The notes under the pieces are model-generated. The model was not told the DNA's origin and ran no database searches. It saw only the letters and a list, made by a program, of their open reading frames with translations. Made by a program: the position numbers and the translations under genes. Shown here piece by piece: positions 32,400-43,860 of a DNA stretch of 64,000 nt. The stretch is from positions 19,374,204-19,438,203 of the forward strand of contig OZ020492.1 of the NCBI GenBank assembly GCA_963971405.1. The letters are read 5' to 3'. Position 1 is the first letter of the stretch. Each line of letters opens with the position of its first letter. The stretch is from Psococerastis gibbosa. Taxonomy: Eukaryota > Arthropoda > Insecta > Psocodea > Psocidae.

Positions 32400-33371
32400 G
32401 TATCCCCTAATTTAATGACACACACTTGAAAACTCATATTAGCACTGACCAAAAATTCATGTCAACATTGCACTATTAAAATCAGCGACTAAAATAACTA
32501 TAATATTTCAATTAAAGCATTATAATAAATGTGCTTTAATTAGGTACTATTAGAGGTCCGGTCAGGCGTAGACCGCGGATTCGAAACCTCCCAAGTCTAG
32601 TTTTTTCTGGCAGGTAGCAGTAACGCTTTAAATGTCAGTTAAAAGCTTTGTCAGGCCAGTTTATGCATAGCTCTAACACAATATTACTGCGCTATAGCAG
32701 TTTTCATACAACGCGTACGGTAAGCCCCAAAGGGCTTAGCGTTATGATTAATTAAATATACGATATGTATTATACATAACATAATTACTATGGAAAATTT
32801 AGACTCATTATATTACTGAGTTTAGCCATGGATTTTGTCAGTAGCTGAGAGTTCTTCCGTTCAGACAAAGTTAATATATTTCTGTTATCGTTGCTGCCTT
32901 CAAGTATAACGGTATAGGCCTAGTTTGACTATTTTACTTTTTACTTTTTGTACTTGTTTTCTTGATTTTATAATTTAAAATATGCATATTATTTATTTTT
33001 ATTTACAATAAATCCCTGGTGAATTATATTAAAAGTGAATTAGCACTATATTCACCACATAAATTTTTAATAATGACAGCTGATGAAGAACCAGTAGAAT
33101 CAGCATGGATTCTACTGGTTGTTCATTTGACTCCGGCCATGAAAGCCTTTTCAATAATGGCAGCTGTTTTGGTGATATACTATCCAATGCCATAGACGAT
33201 AATACCGTAGTCACCAAATTTGCAATAATAGTCTTATAAATGCCCTCAATAAAGGATGCAGGTAATACCACATCAAATCACTTTATGAACGTTCTAAATT
33301 TCGCTATGTAATATTTGAGAATAATGTACTTTAGTAAAGTACGATACTTTAATACTCATTTTTCTTCTCAG
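32400..33371 (+). other. Intron 2 of unit D
   Basis: Contains the shared tRNA-Thr-like SINE piece at 32556-32610 and ends in TTTCTTCTCAG|. Open frames on either strand are not conserved in sister introns. Confidence 0.6.
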
Positions 33372-33932
33372 TGTGGAGAGAAACCATTCACATCTGCAAT
33401 CTGCTCGAGGTCTTACAAACGACGAACTACATTGAGGATTCACATAAGAGACCACACTGGTGAAAAGCGTTTCCCATGCAAGAACTGCCCAAAGTCCTTC
33501 GATTTCAGCTCTCAACTAAAAATACATATGAGAATTCATACAGGAGAAAAGCTTTTCCGATGTGTGCACTGCTCGAAGGGCTTCCGTCAGAACTCTAAAC
33601 TAAAAAGACATATGAGAAGCCACACAGGAGAAAAGCCTTTCCGATGTGCGCACTGCTCGAAGGAATTCCGTTGCGACTATAACCTAAAAACACATATGAG
33701 AATCCATACAGGAGAAATGCCTTTCTCATGTGCGCACTGCTCGAAGGCCTTCCGTGTGAACTTTAGCCTAAAAAGACATATGAGAATCCATGCAGGAGAA
33801 ATGGCTTTCTCATGTGCGCACTGCTCGAAGGCCTTCCGTGAGAACTTTAGCCTAAAAAGACATATGAGAATCCATACAGGAGAAAAGCCTTTCTCATGCG
33901 CTCGAAGGCCTTCCGTCACAAGTCTTTCCTAA
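33372..33932 (+). CDS. C2H2 zinc-finger exon, unit D (last finger frameshifted)
   Basis: 186 codons from TGT after CTCAG|. Finger 1 has Ser for its first Cys (SAIC). Fingers 2-6 are complete (CKNC, CVHC, CAHC, CAHC, CAHC; all HMRIH or HMRSH) with TGEK/TGEM linkers. In finger 7 seven bases are missing relative to sister fingers near 33898, which shifts the frame to a stop at 33932; the usual stop would be near 33967. Fingers 5 and 6 differ almost only at the first helix contact residue (V versus E). Joined to 32286-32399 it gives a protein of about 224 residues. Nuclear DNA-binding protein by family. Confidence 0.8.
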   Translation, partial: CGEKPFTSAICSRSYKRRTTLRIHIRDHTGEKRFPCKNCPKSFDFSSQLKIHMRIHTGEKLFRCVHCSKGFRQNSKLKRHMRSHTGEKPFRCAHCSKEFRCDYNLKTHMRIHTGEMPFSCAHCSKAFRVNFSLKRHMRIHAGEMAFSCAHCSKAFRENFSLKRHMRIHTGEKPFSCARRPSVTSLS

Positions 33933-34794
33933 AAGAACATATGACAACCCATTATAATACGAGTTGACTTGATAAAAATATTACATAAAAACATATAATG
34001 ATATACCGTCACGACCAGTTTCGACAGATTGTCATTCTCAAGTGAGCAGATAAAGCTTAAAATAAAAACAAGTAATTGCAAGATTAGTTTTCTAAACTAA
34101 ATTCAATTTCAGTTACAATGTGCTTGCCTGCATTTTTTATCCATTCATATCTTTACTTGCAATTTTTGTATTTCATTCCATAAGTTTTAATCTCATTTCC
34201 TACCTTTGTGTTTAATTAAATTACTATGTTTACTGCTAAATAATGTAATTTGAAACTAGACTCATGAATATTGACCAGCATTTAATTTAACTTTTAGTCT
34301 CAATTAATTACTTACAGTTTTTATCTTTTTTTAACCTAATTAGACTATCTTATTATACTATATTGGATATTATGTTGCAATTGTTTGCTGACCAGAGGTC
34401 AACCTGATTTTTTTTGACTCATGTTCCCTGTTAAATTCATTCTGATGTGAAGGGCAATCATTATCAGTATTTGAGATGCAATAGGTTTCTATGGGTAATT
34501 AATAATTATTGTTTGCAGTTGCCAGGATTCACATTTGAAGATTTCTGAGTATTTAAAATTAGCCTAGATTTTATTTTTAATTAGTAAATCTAACAGGCCA
34601 ATTTAGGGAAAATATTCTTCCCTGTAGTTAACAGTAAAGTAACCGAGATAAATAAAAAAAATAGTGATAATAATAGTTTTAATTGATGCCTAACGAGTAT
34701 TTTCATTTCACTGTGTACATGGTTGCATAATCGTTCAATCACAGGTAATCAATATAGGTAGTTACAGTACTTCAATGATCTAAGAGTGTATACT
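33933..34794 (+). other. 3' flank of unit D; no gene
   Basis: Holds the remains of the last finger to 33967 and then 3' flank shared with 43850-45060. No reading frame of note. Confidence 0.5.
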
Positions 34795-35215
34795 GTATAC
34801 TTCCTGCTGTAACCATACCATTGGTCATGGCTTCATGGACACGGCAAAATCAAACCACATGAGAATTTTTCTCTGGATAATCCAAATTATGGCTACATTC
34901 AGAAGACCGAATTCTCTGACATGATGCTCTACAGGGGCTATGAAATCCTGTCCCACTGCAGCAATGGAGATATTACTGGACCTCCCTCCCCTCCATGTTG
35001 CAGTGGAAACTTCAGCCGAAATGGCATTATTATAGGAGCGGGGTAAAAAGGAGTGGAAGGGCAATTAAGAAAGACTCAGCCTCTCTGGCTAAGTCTGACC
35101 CCTGCCTGGATATGGCAAGCGATAGAGTCTATCCAAAATACTGTTTTAGGAGGGAATGCGAAACTATATAAGGGACAACAGAAGAATCGGCAGGAATTTT
35201 TAATAGTCACAAAAA
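34795..35215 (+). repeat. R1/I-type LINE fragment
   Basis: Near copy of 40850-41260 (GTAACCATACCATTGGTCAT start), from the LINE region between RT thumb and RNase H. Its frame is broken: the segment SDPCLDMASDRVYPKYCF corresponds to LDMPSDRIHPKYCF in the other copy. Confidence 0.65.
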
Positions 35216-35258
35216 AACTATTAAACAATTGAACGTATTTCGAAAATATCTAAACAAT

Positions 35259-35580
35259 GGAAGGAGAAAAAGAAGACTGGACTGAGGAGCAGGGACATAA
35301 TTGGAGGTACGTACGAAGAAAAAGTTTATATAATTGAAAACCTGTGTCCAACTGTCCGTGAACTATTTTGGAATGCCCGAATACGTGGGAAGAGGTGCAA
35401 TGGGTGAAGAATGGCAATGTATTCATCAGAAAAAATGACGGTGATCGAGTTATCGTAATCAACGGATTAGATGATTTGCCACGTTTGCCTAGTGACTCAT
35501 TAGAGAAGGCCCCCATATAGGACGGCACTATAGCCGGCGCAACCGGTTCCAACCAGTGACCTGCATTCTTCAACAGGTTT
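35259..35580 (+). pseudogene. Possible LINE ORF1 relic
   Basis: Starts ATGGAAGGAG and reads an acidic/basic start (MEGEKEDWTEEQGHN), a stop, then in another frame VQWVKNGNVFIRKNDGDRVI and INGLDDLPRLPS. It lies 50-370 nt before the endonuclease frame of the next element on the same strand, the place of ORF1. No zinc knuckle is seen, so the assignment is by position only. Confidence 0.35.
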
Positions 35581-35631
35581 TTGAACTGAATTTATTATTG
35601 ATTACATATTGAACCTTTTTTTTATTTACAA

Positions 35632-38464
35632 ATGGGTAGTTCAGGATTTAATTTATTTTATGCCAATGTCAGAAGTATGAGACAAAATTTTGACCAAGTC
35701 AAATTATACTTAGAACATGCTAATATTTCTTATGACGTTATTATATTGTCTGAATCATGGATACATGAGTCCGAATTAAAATTGTTTCAATTACATGATT
35801 TTACGGGTATTATTCAAATGAGACATAATCGGCGTTCGGGAGGGATTGTTGTTTATGTTCGCAATGGGATTAAATTTACAAATACTAATTATCATGATGA
35901 AAATCATGAAAGTATATTATTGTCAATGAAAATTGATATGAAGAGATTAAATTTACTTTGCACTTATAGAAATTGTAAGGCTCCATTACAAAGTTATATT
36001 GATTTCTTGAAAAAGGAAATATTAATATGATAATTGGAGATATTAATCTAGACATTATTAAAACTAATACCGAAACTGTCAATTACCTAAATTTTATGGA
36101 TATGGCTGGATTAATTTAAAAAATTAATTTTCCAACTGGAATTGCTACTGGTTCTGAGACTTGTATTGACCACTGTTTTTCTAAGCAAAGTGTGGGCCAG
36201 ATAAAATTGAAAAAACTAAATATTGCCTTGAGTGATCATAACTGTATTTCAATTAAATTGAATGATTATAACACTGGGAATAATAAAGAGCAAACATACA
36301 GTTTTTGTGATCTGAGGGTTGTAAGAACCGAACTATTTAACACTGATTGGTCTGTTGTAATTAGCAATAATGATGTAAATATTATATATGACAAGATAGT
36401 ACAGCTTATTAAAAAAGCAAAAAATGAAGCAACTGAAAATGTGAGAATTAATTCAAAAAATAGAAGAAGAAAAGAATGGATAAATCAGGCTGTGATTGAT
36501 AAATGCACACGAAGAAACTTGTTGTATAAGCTGAATCGAAAATATCCTTCCTGTAACTTTATAAAAAATGAGCTAGAATTATCACAATTTGAGCTGAAAA
36601 ATGAAATCAAACAGGCAAAACGTAATTTTTATAGAAATAAATAGGCCTATAGGAATGCAAAAAATGTTAAGGAATATTGGTCAATTATAAAAACGAAAGT
36701 AAAAAATGGGAAAACCCCTATAAGTGTTTTGGATTCAAATGGAGACTCCATTGATGTTTCTCAAAATGGTGTAAAAATAGCAAATTTATATAATGAATAT
36801 TTTGTAAATATTGCTCCAAATATTTTATTAGAAAATAACATAGATGCAAATGCCCGCCTCATGAAGAGGTGAATCACTCTATGTATTTTCCACAAGTAAC
36901 TATGCTAGAAGTTGAAAAGGCCATTGATTCAATAAAATCTAAAAAGTCCTCAGGATTTGACAATATTTCTAGTGAATTAATTAAGTTTTGCAAGGTCGAG
37001 TTACTAAGGCCATTGTACCACCTGTGTTATGTTTCTCTTAGTATAGGTATCTTTCCTGAAGTTTTGAAGCTCAGCTGTGTGTTACCTCTATATAAAGAAG
37101 GAAGCAAGTCGATAATTGGAAACTATAGACCATTGTACTTAAATTCTTCAATTGGCAAAGTAATTGAGGTTGTTCAAAAAACAATAATGCATTATTTAGC
37201 AACAGTAAATTTTTTTGCATACCGCCCAAAATCTGGTACCGATAAAGTTATTTACAATTACTTGACTTGATAATGGCAAAAAAGTTGCTGCTTGCATTGA
37301 TTTAAGCAAGTGTTTCGATGTTATTAGTAGAGATCTACTGATAAAAATAATTGCGGCTGCAGGCATAAGAGGCAAACCATTAATGTGGATTAAATCCTAT
37401 ATTTATTAAATAGAGTACAGATTACAAATGTTCATGACCAGTATATAAGTGATAAAAGACCCCTAAAATATGGAATTTTGCAGGGTTCTGGGATGGCTCC
37501 ATTATTTTTCCTTATATTTATTAATGGGTTAAGCAACTTGAAATTAAAAAATAAGAGTCATTTTTTAAGTTTCGCGGATGATTGTGCAATAATTTGTTCT
37601 GCTTCAAATGCATTATTGCATTGCTACATTGCTACTTGCTTGATTCTATAAAAAGAGTCATGAAGTGGATTACAAAACACCAGCTTATAATAAATTGGAA
37701 AAAAACTAACATAATCGAATATTTTTATAATTATTCACTTTATAGAGTGTCTAGTATTTCGAATGCGAATGAAATTAAAAGCCATTTGTTTAATTGTTAT
37801 CATTCAAACATGACCAATGTAATGACAAATTGTTTCTGCCCAAGTATTCTAATCGTTAACAACATCGAATATCTGGGAATAGTAATTGATAGCCATCTTT
37901 CTTGGGATCAACATATTAATAACGTATATAAAAAGCTAAGGCTTATAAATTTACTTTTTTACAACCTGAGTAAATTCATGACTACAAAAGACATGGTACC
38001 TATTTATTGTGCTTTTTATCAATCAATATTACAATATGGAATCTGTTTTTTTTGGGGGGGGGGGGGGTGCTGGAGTTACAAAAACTAAAAAAATTGTTAC
38101 TTGCCAAAAATTTGCCATGAGAATGCTCAATAAAACAGGGTACAATGTTACTACGAGGATAATTTTTAAGGAGTTAGGAATTTTGTCATTTGAACTTTTG
38201 TACAAGAAAATTTTACTAACAACGGTTGTAAGTAACTTGAGTAACTTTCAAGGTGATAGAATTTCTGCTAATAACATAAGCACGAGGCAAACAGGACGTG
38301 GTTTCCTTACGGTTCCTAATTACAAATTAACACACAGCAGAAATTCTGTCAACTATAGAGGTTTGAGTTACTATAATGATATGATCAGGGCCGGATACCT
38401 AGAAAATATTACATTGTCTGCAACTAAGAACTATATTTTAAGTCTACTCACTGATACAGATTAA
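35632..38464 (+). pseudogene. Jockey/CR1-like non-LTR retrotransposon, ORF2 relic
   Basis: Endonuclease N-terminus at 35632-36030 (FYANVRSMRQNFDQV; IILSESWIHESE, the catalytic Asn and Glu motifs), linker 36192-36644, RT fingers/palm 36869-37270 (KSSGFDNISSELIKF; LPLYKEGSKSIIGNYRPLYL), palm centre with LSFADDCAIICSASN near 37565-37615, and thumb to 38464 (NIEYLGIVIDSHLSWD). The frame breaks at least at 36031, 36645, 37271 and 38060, where a long G run lies in the coding sequence. There is no RNase H domain, unlike the R1/I pieces elsewhere here. Confidence 0.85.
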
Positions 38465-38979
38465 AAAACTAACATAATAAAAAGAATTGTGCGGTGATCC
38501 CAACGCGCCTTTATTGACTTTGAGGCACCGGTTATTAGAAAAATGTGTAATGTTTTTTTTTTTTTTCAGTTAAATGTACGTATTATTATTATTATTATTA
38601 TTATTATTTTTGAGCCGAGCAACGGTTTGAAAATATTTTTCACGCTCCACCTTAACATAAATGACAAATAACGCCAGCAATTTTTTGTATAATTTATGTA
38701 CTACTCACTGCTACTACTGCAATAATAATCACACAGAATCATTAAAAGTGAATTTTTGAATTCACTTCATTAGTGAGCTTTTTGACGCAAGAGAGTCAAT
38801 GTCAGGCATTGGCGTGAATTCCCAAAATGGGGTCTCCCTCGGAGAAAAAAATTGATAAATTTTACGCATTTTGCAAGCATTACAGTTTAGATTTTACCGA
38901 CGAATAAATCTACCATTGAGGGGGCCCCCGTCTCCCCCGAAGAAAAAGTTTGAAGAAATAGGTCTGAAATATTGGGGTT
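38465..38979 (+). other. LINE 3' end, (ATT)n tail, repeat P (minus)
   Basis: A short 3' UTR ends in an (ATT)n run at about 38580-38609, the usual tail type for this LINE group. 38800-38990 is repeat P on the minus strand. No gene. Confidence 0.6.
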
Positions 38980-39475
38980 TTAAGAGTGTACAGCCCGTAG
39001 GAAAGTGGCAGCCCGAAATTTAATGCTTATTACGATTTATTTAATTAACTAAGCATGTTATTTAAAGATATGACTCTTCAAAGTTGTAGAAGACTATTTC
39101 ATGCATCATATTATAAGATATTTTTAATTTTCGAAATTGTAGTTTTTTCATAAACATGCAAATATGTTTTTTTTTTTTTTTTTTTTTTTATTTAAGGCGC
39201 GGGACTCTTTCGAGTATTTGCGCCGGTCGGTGTGTGTGTGTGTGTGTGCGGAAGTCATGGGTGTTTTAGAAATATGTTATTAACAATAACTTTTCAAATA
39301 TTTGCATGTTTATAAAAAAACTACAATTTCGAAAACTAAAAATACCTTATTATATGATGCGTGAAGTAGTCTTCAACAACTTTGATGAGCCAAATCTTTA
39401 ATAACATGCTTAGTTAATTAAATAAAAAATAAAAAGTATTAAATTTCGGGCTGCCAATTTCGTACACTGTTAAGC
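38980..39475. repeat. Fold-back element with poly-T and (TG)n centre
   Basis: Arms of about 170-190 nt: AGTGGCAGCCCGAAATTTAA at 39004-39023 returns inverted near 39441-39456. The loop holds a run of about 23 T (39167-39189) and a (GT)n of about 20 nt at 39230-39249. No transposase. Confidence 0.8.
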
Positions 39476-39529
39476 TTTTGAGTAATATATTTTTGTGGAA
39501 GTACTTGGTCGATGTATTGATATTTTTTC

Positions 39530-39680
39530 ATGATAACCGAAATTAAAGGATTTGGAAAAAACTGGGCTTGGCGGAATTCGAATCCACGATCTATGGCTAA
39601 CTGGGGCGTCTAATTTCGGTTATAACGAGGAGGTTACCTCTTCAACCAAAGTCAATTTAATGTCAGTGTTATATGTACAA
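39530..39680. repeat. tRNA-Thr-like element with inverted ends
   Basis: ATAACCGAAATTA and TAATTTCGGTTAT flank a shortened tRNA-Thr-like segment (GATTCGAATCCACGATCTA on this strand). It continues into GGAGGTTACCTCTTCAACC, as in the palindrome at 563-935. Confidence 0.65.
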
Positions 39681-39894
39681 TGTATTTTATTCATGATGTC
39701 TTTCAGTAGATGAGAGTTGGTGTTCTTCCTATCAATTTTTGATTGGTGTGTTTCTTATCAAAATTTGATTGGTGCGCATCCTATCAATTTTTGACGTTGA
39801 AAAAAAATTGGTGTGGATCCTATCAATTTTTAGAAAAAGTATAACCAAAACTTTGCAGGCGGTTTTTCCAAGAAGACCGTGATGACGTCATCAC

Positions 39895-40254
39895 GTGGCG
39901 GTTGACACCTGGACCTGGAGCCTAATTATAGACTTGCGGGCATGGATGAGTAGAAAGCATGGACAGCTTGACTTCTTCCTAACACAGTTTCTAACTGGAC
40001 ATGGCAGTTTCCGGGCTTTCCTCCATGAGTGCATAAGAAGTACTACTAACCGGTGCATATACGACGGGGAAGAGGACACAGCGGCACATACTTTCTTTGA
40101 CTATCGGCGGTGGGAAAACGAGAGGAGGGCATGTGAAACCAAGGTCGGAACCCTAAATGTGAACATAGTGCGCAAAATGATTCAGTCAGAGGTGGTTTGG
40201 TGTGCTGTGAAGGAGTTGGCATGGCTCATCTTGAGCCGCAAGATGAAAGAATAA
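39895..40254 (+). pseudogene. R1/I-type LINE ORF2 C-terminus
   Basis: An open frame with FLTGHGSFRAFLHECIR, then CIYDGEEDTAAHTFFDYRRW and a tail of about 40 residues. This is the post-RNase H end of R1/I-type LINEs (LTGHG.F..YL; C..C...D.AEHTLF.C.RW). One zinc-binding Cys is replaced by Asp (CIYDGE for C.YC). It ends in TAA followed by AAAGACC. Confidence 0.75.
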
Positions 40255-40677
40255 AGACCTTAACTATCCTGAAAAAATACTGAAGAGTGGTCCCAGGATA
40301 GTTCGGGGAGAAAGACAAAAAAATGAATGCATCCGATTGACCTCTTCAGTCGCCTCTGTAGGCTAGTACCCGTGCTGTGTTACGACACGTCTCCGATCGC
40401 ATGACGTGCAAACACTCGCACGAGTGCAAGCACGTTACCGTCGTTAGCACCGGGCCATTGAAGCCGATTTTTACAAAAATGCTTTCGAGCGAAAAATTAA
40501 TTATCGCTCGCTACTATGTTGCCACTCAACATAACTAAATAACACGCAATAACAATGAGGCTATAGAAAACTGTATAGGAATAAAAAGTTACTAGGCTAT
40601 ATGTCAATTTATGCGCCACGTAGGCTATATGATACTACAGATAGGGAATAAATAATCGTATGCATGTTACCGTACAT
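40255..40677 (+). repeat. Repeat R and upstream flank of unit E
   Basis: 40325-40480 is repeat R. 40500-40677 is the upstream flank with GCATGTTACCGTACATTG, interrupted by the LINE insertion at 40693. No gene. Confidence 0.5.
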
Positions 40678-40692
40678 TGCAGATCTAGTAGT

Positions 40693-41726
40693 AGTAGTGT
40701 TCGTCGGGTTAATAACGACTTAGGCCTCATATTTGGACCCATAGAGCGACCCCGACTTGACTATCCTATGCCAGCCCATAGGACGGTGGACCTCCTGATT
40801 ATAGTGGATTCCGAACCACTTGGGAAACACAGTGAACCAGCCTGTCTTTTCCTGCTGTAACCATACCATTGGTCATGGCTTCATGGACACGGCAAAATCA
40901 AACCACATGAGAATTTTTCTCTGGTTAATCCAAATTATGGCTAAATTCAGAAGCCCGTATTCTCTAACATGATGCTTTGCAGGGGCTATGAAATCCTGTC
41001 CCACTGCAGCAATGGAGATAGTACTGGACTTCCCACCCCTCCATGTTGCAGTGGAAACTTCAGCCGAGATGGCATTATTAGAAGTGGAAGGGCTATTAAG
41101 AGAGACTCAGCCTCTCTGACTACGTCTGACCACTGCCTGGATATGCCAAGCGATAGAATCCATCCAAAATACTGTTTTAGGAGGGAATTCGAAACTATTA
41201 GGGATAATGCAAGAATGCTGCGAATCAGCAGGAATTCTCAATAGTCAGACAATCGCGTGGTTTACTGATGGCTCTAGGCTAGGAAGTACAAAACCAAGAA
41301 CGGGCCTTGGCGTCTTTGGTCCCGGGGTTAAATATCTGGAGTCACTTGGGGAGACAACTATAGTCTTGCAGGTTCTGTAATGAAGGTACGGAGGACCTGC
41401 GATGCGATGCGATGCAATCGCACGAAGAAGAGCAGCATGCTCGGGAAGCTTGCAGTTACATGTAAAAGACCTTCCACTTCTGAATCCCCTCAAGATCCTG
41501 GCTCTCCTGAGGGAGATAGGCCTCGAGAAAGTGATGTAAAAGTGATGTGGATACTTTGTTGTAGGGGGCACAATAGGCCAATAGGCTTAAGTGCACACAG
41601 GTAACACCTGCACCCCAATTTAAAAAAAAAAAAACACAGTGAAGTCACACGATTACTTCGGAGGTGACCAGGACAAGTCCTACCATGTTTCCCTACCGGC
41701 ACTGTGCACACGACCAAGTTATCTGC
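40693..41726 (+). mobile_element. Truncated R1/I-type LINE with 15-bp target duplication
   Basis: TGCAGATCTAGTAGT occurs at 40678-40692 and again at 41727-41741; sister units have one diverged copy of this site (GAGATCTAAGAGTGTA). Between them is a LINE piece: post-thumb region (DHCLDMPSDRIHPKYCFRRE, 41128-41187), RNase H start (AWFTDGSRLGSTKPRTGLGV, catalytic Asp present, near 41258) and the LINE 3' end with CACAGGTAACACCTGCACCCC and an A run at about 41621-41635. About 90 nt of extra sequence follow the A run before the duplication. Confidence 0.75.
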
Positions 41727-41749
41727 TGCAGATCTAGTAGTCGAGTAAT

Positions 41750-42115
41750 CGATTGTATACTCACCACGAATGGTTTGAAGTGTCAGTTTCAATTATTAAA
41801 TATATTCCCAATAATTTACAAGATACTTAGGCTAATGTTGTTTAAATTTACAAAAATGACAGTGGTCATCCTCTCTCAAGCTCCAATATCTATGACATCA
41901 GTTGGCGCCCCTCATCGACCAAACTTTTGCGCGGGAAACAATTTTTAAATTTGTGAAGTTCATTTGTTATGTGAGCCAATTTCCAATTGAAGCCTTCTGA
42001 CGCTGACCGCACATTAATTTCACGGGAGGCACCATAGGGAAATATTCACGATAGTAAATATTCCCTCACAAAACAGTTGAGTTTGGCTCGCTCCATATTT
42101 TTAACCAACTTACAG
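41750..42115 (+). promoter_or_regulatory. Conserved upstream block with E2F-like site, unit E
   Basis: TTTTGCGCGGGAAA at 41925-41938 inside the block shared with 15500 and 27641. It directly precedes exon 1. Confidence 0.45.
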
Positions 42116-42214
42116 GCCGGAATATTGACTAAGCGAGTGTAAACTGTATTGTTACACAAATTTTCACTATTCATTTCTTAGGTACCTGGCCCTCGGTTGC
42201 GAACTCCAATTAAG
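42116..42214 (+). other. Exon 1 copy (non-coding), unit E
   Basis: Preceded by CAACTTACAG, ended by CAATTAAG|GTATGT. A 12-base G run at 42250-42261 follows. No exon 2 is found before the next exon 1, so unit E lacks its coding start. Confidence 0.5.
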
Positions 42215-43358
42215 GTATGTACAATCAAAATTTTAAATTGTCTTGTTTAGGGGGGGGGGGGTGGCTTCAGAACAAAGTCAGGACATGCCGAGTAGTACCT
42301 ACTAGGTAACTTAGTGATTGATGAGGTTAATTGGATACATTTTTCGGGTTCCACACTGGCGATATTTTCTGGTCATGAGAAGGAAGGCTTGTAAAGCAGG
42401 TATCAGTATACCAGGCCTATCAATTTATGTTTCAGGCTTCCAGCACATGATTTTGATGATCTTTTGCTTCTTAAGCTGTTTTTTCTTAAAAAATATTTTT
42501 TTTGTGTAAGTAACATGCCGCAAATTTTGTGAAAATAATAAATAATTAAATAAAGTGTCACCGTAGCTCACCATATAACATGGATTGATCCAGGCACGCA
42601 GCAAGGGGGAGGGTTCGGGGTTTCAACCCCCCCCCCACCTGTGTTCACCCACTTAACACAGTGCCCCCCTGCCTGTAGTTTAAAAAAATTACAGTAATAT
42701 TTTGGAAATAAAATTTAAGTGCAACAGTACCTAATAAAAGAAAAAGTAAACTAAAAGAAATATTGATTTGGCGCGTCCGCGCATAATATTTCCGTCGTGG
42801 CTGTTAACACACAACCTCGTTCCTATTGGTTGCTATTGGCCCGTTCCTGTCTCCTTGCACTCTTCTTCTATCTGCCTCGTTTACCATTTAAATTAATACT
42901 ATGAACATACTCACTCGCTCAGACTCACGAGAAGGATTTTTGCCCTAGTGGCCTTTTCCTTCTCCCTGTTCGGTTATCACTAACATTCAGGCTATTCTAT
43001 TCAGACTCTAAGAGACTCAGAGTCTAATTGCCTTCGGGCAGACTCTTCATCCTTCCCTTCAGACTTTTCGGGAGGTGACATCGGTATTTGAAACCATACT
43101 TGGTATTTGAAACCGGGTCGGTTGCCACCATTTCTTAGAGCGAGGTTGGGGCTCTATTTCACAAAAAAAAAACTGCCTGATTTTAAAGTATACATTATTT
43201 TTATTGATTGAGAAAAGTAATTTTTTCGTGGCTTGTTAAAAATCAAACGAAAAGAGACAGATTTATTTGGTTTTTATAAAATGAAAATAACACCTAGCCT
43301 TTCAGTGGATTGTCATATATATATATATATATCCTTCGCAGCTTTGTAATATTTAAAA
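42215..43358 (+). other. Intron 1 of unit E with unique insert
   Basis: 42590-42690 is a GC-rich insertion with C runs. 42770-43140 is GC-richer, with ATTGGTTGCTATTGGCCC (two CCAAT-type words) and repeated AGACTC words; it has promoter-like composition but no gene is visible. (TA)n at about 43316-43331. Confidence 0.4.
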
Positions 43359-43617
43359 CACATTATAATAAGAGTTGACTTGATACAAATACTGTATTAC
43401 ATATGAACAACATAGGACATTCATGTACCTTTAAAGATTTTAAAATATTACGCAGTCATAGCCAACCAAGGAATATTGCAGGATAATCTGGAAACCATTG
43501 AGATAAAAGAAGCTATTAAAAGCTATGACTGTAATATTTTAAAATCTTTAAAGGTACATGAATGTCCTGTGTTGTTCATATGTAATATTTTTAAAATTCA
43601 ACTCTTATTATAATGTG
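43359..43617. repeat. Inverted repeat made of zinc-finger 3' flank
   Basis: Arms 43359-43461 and 43523-43617 (shared word GTACCTTTAAAGATTTTAAA and its complement) around a 60-nt loop. The left arm begins with the end of a finger exon (CATTATAATAAGAGTTGACT). The right arm is also present at 53060-53135. Confidence 0.85.
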
Positions 43618-43639
43618 TTCGAAATATCACAAAGATACA

Positions 43640-43860
43640 AAGGACACTATTTTATGCATGTGACAACCCATGCAAAAGGAAAGCCTTTCTCATGTAAGAT
43701 CTGCTTGAAGTCCTTCGCTTGCAGCTCCTACCTAAAAGCACATAATATAGTGAGAGTTCATCCCTCAAGCCTTCGCTTGTACCATTTGCTTGAAGTCATT
43801 CAGCCGTGATCTAAATAAGCATAATATGAAATTTAAAAAAATTGTCCGTGGTTTTTTCCC
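43640..43860 (+). pseudogene. Degenerate terminal zinc fingers, unit E
   Basis: One readable finger CKICLKSFACSSYLKAH after a degraded HAKGKPFS linker, then a frame break, then FAC-type remnants (TICLKSFSRDLNKH in another frame) to about 43830. A sister remnant is 53190-53380. These fingers differ from those of the main exons and seem older. Confidence 0.65.

Noticed and set aside
33677-33919. Minus-strand repetitive protein (EKGISPVWILICVFRL units)
   Set aside because: Exact antisense of the zinc-finger exon; the 28-residue period comes from the fingers. The same applies at 52456-52707.
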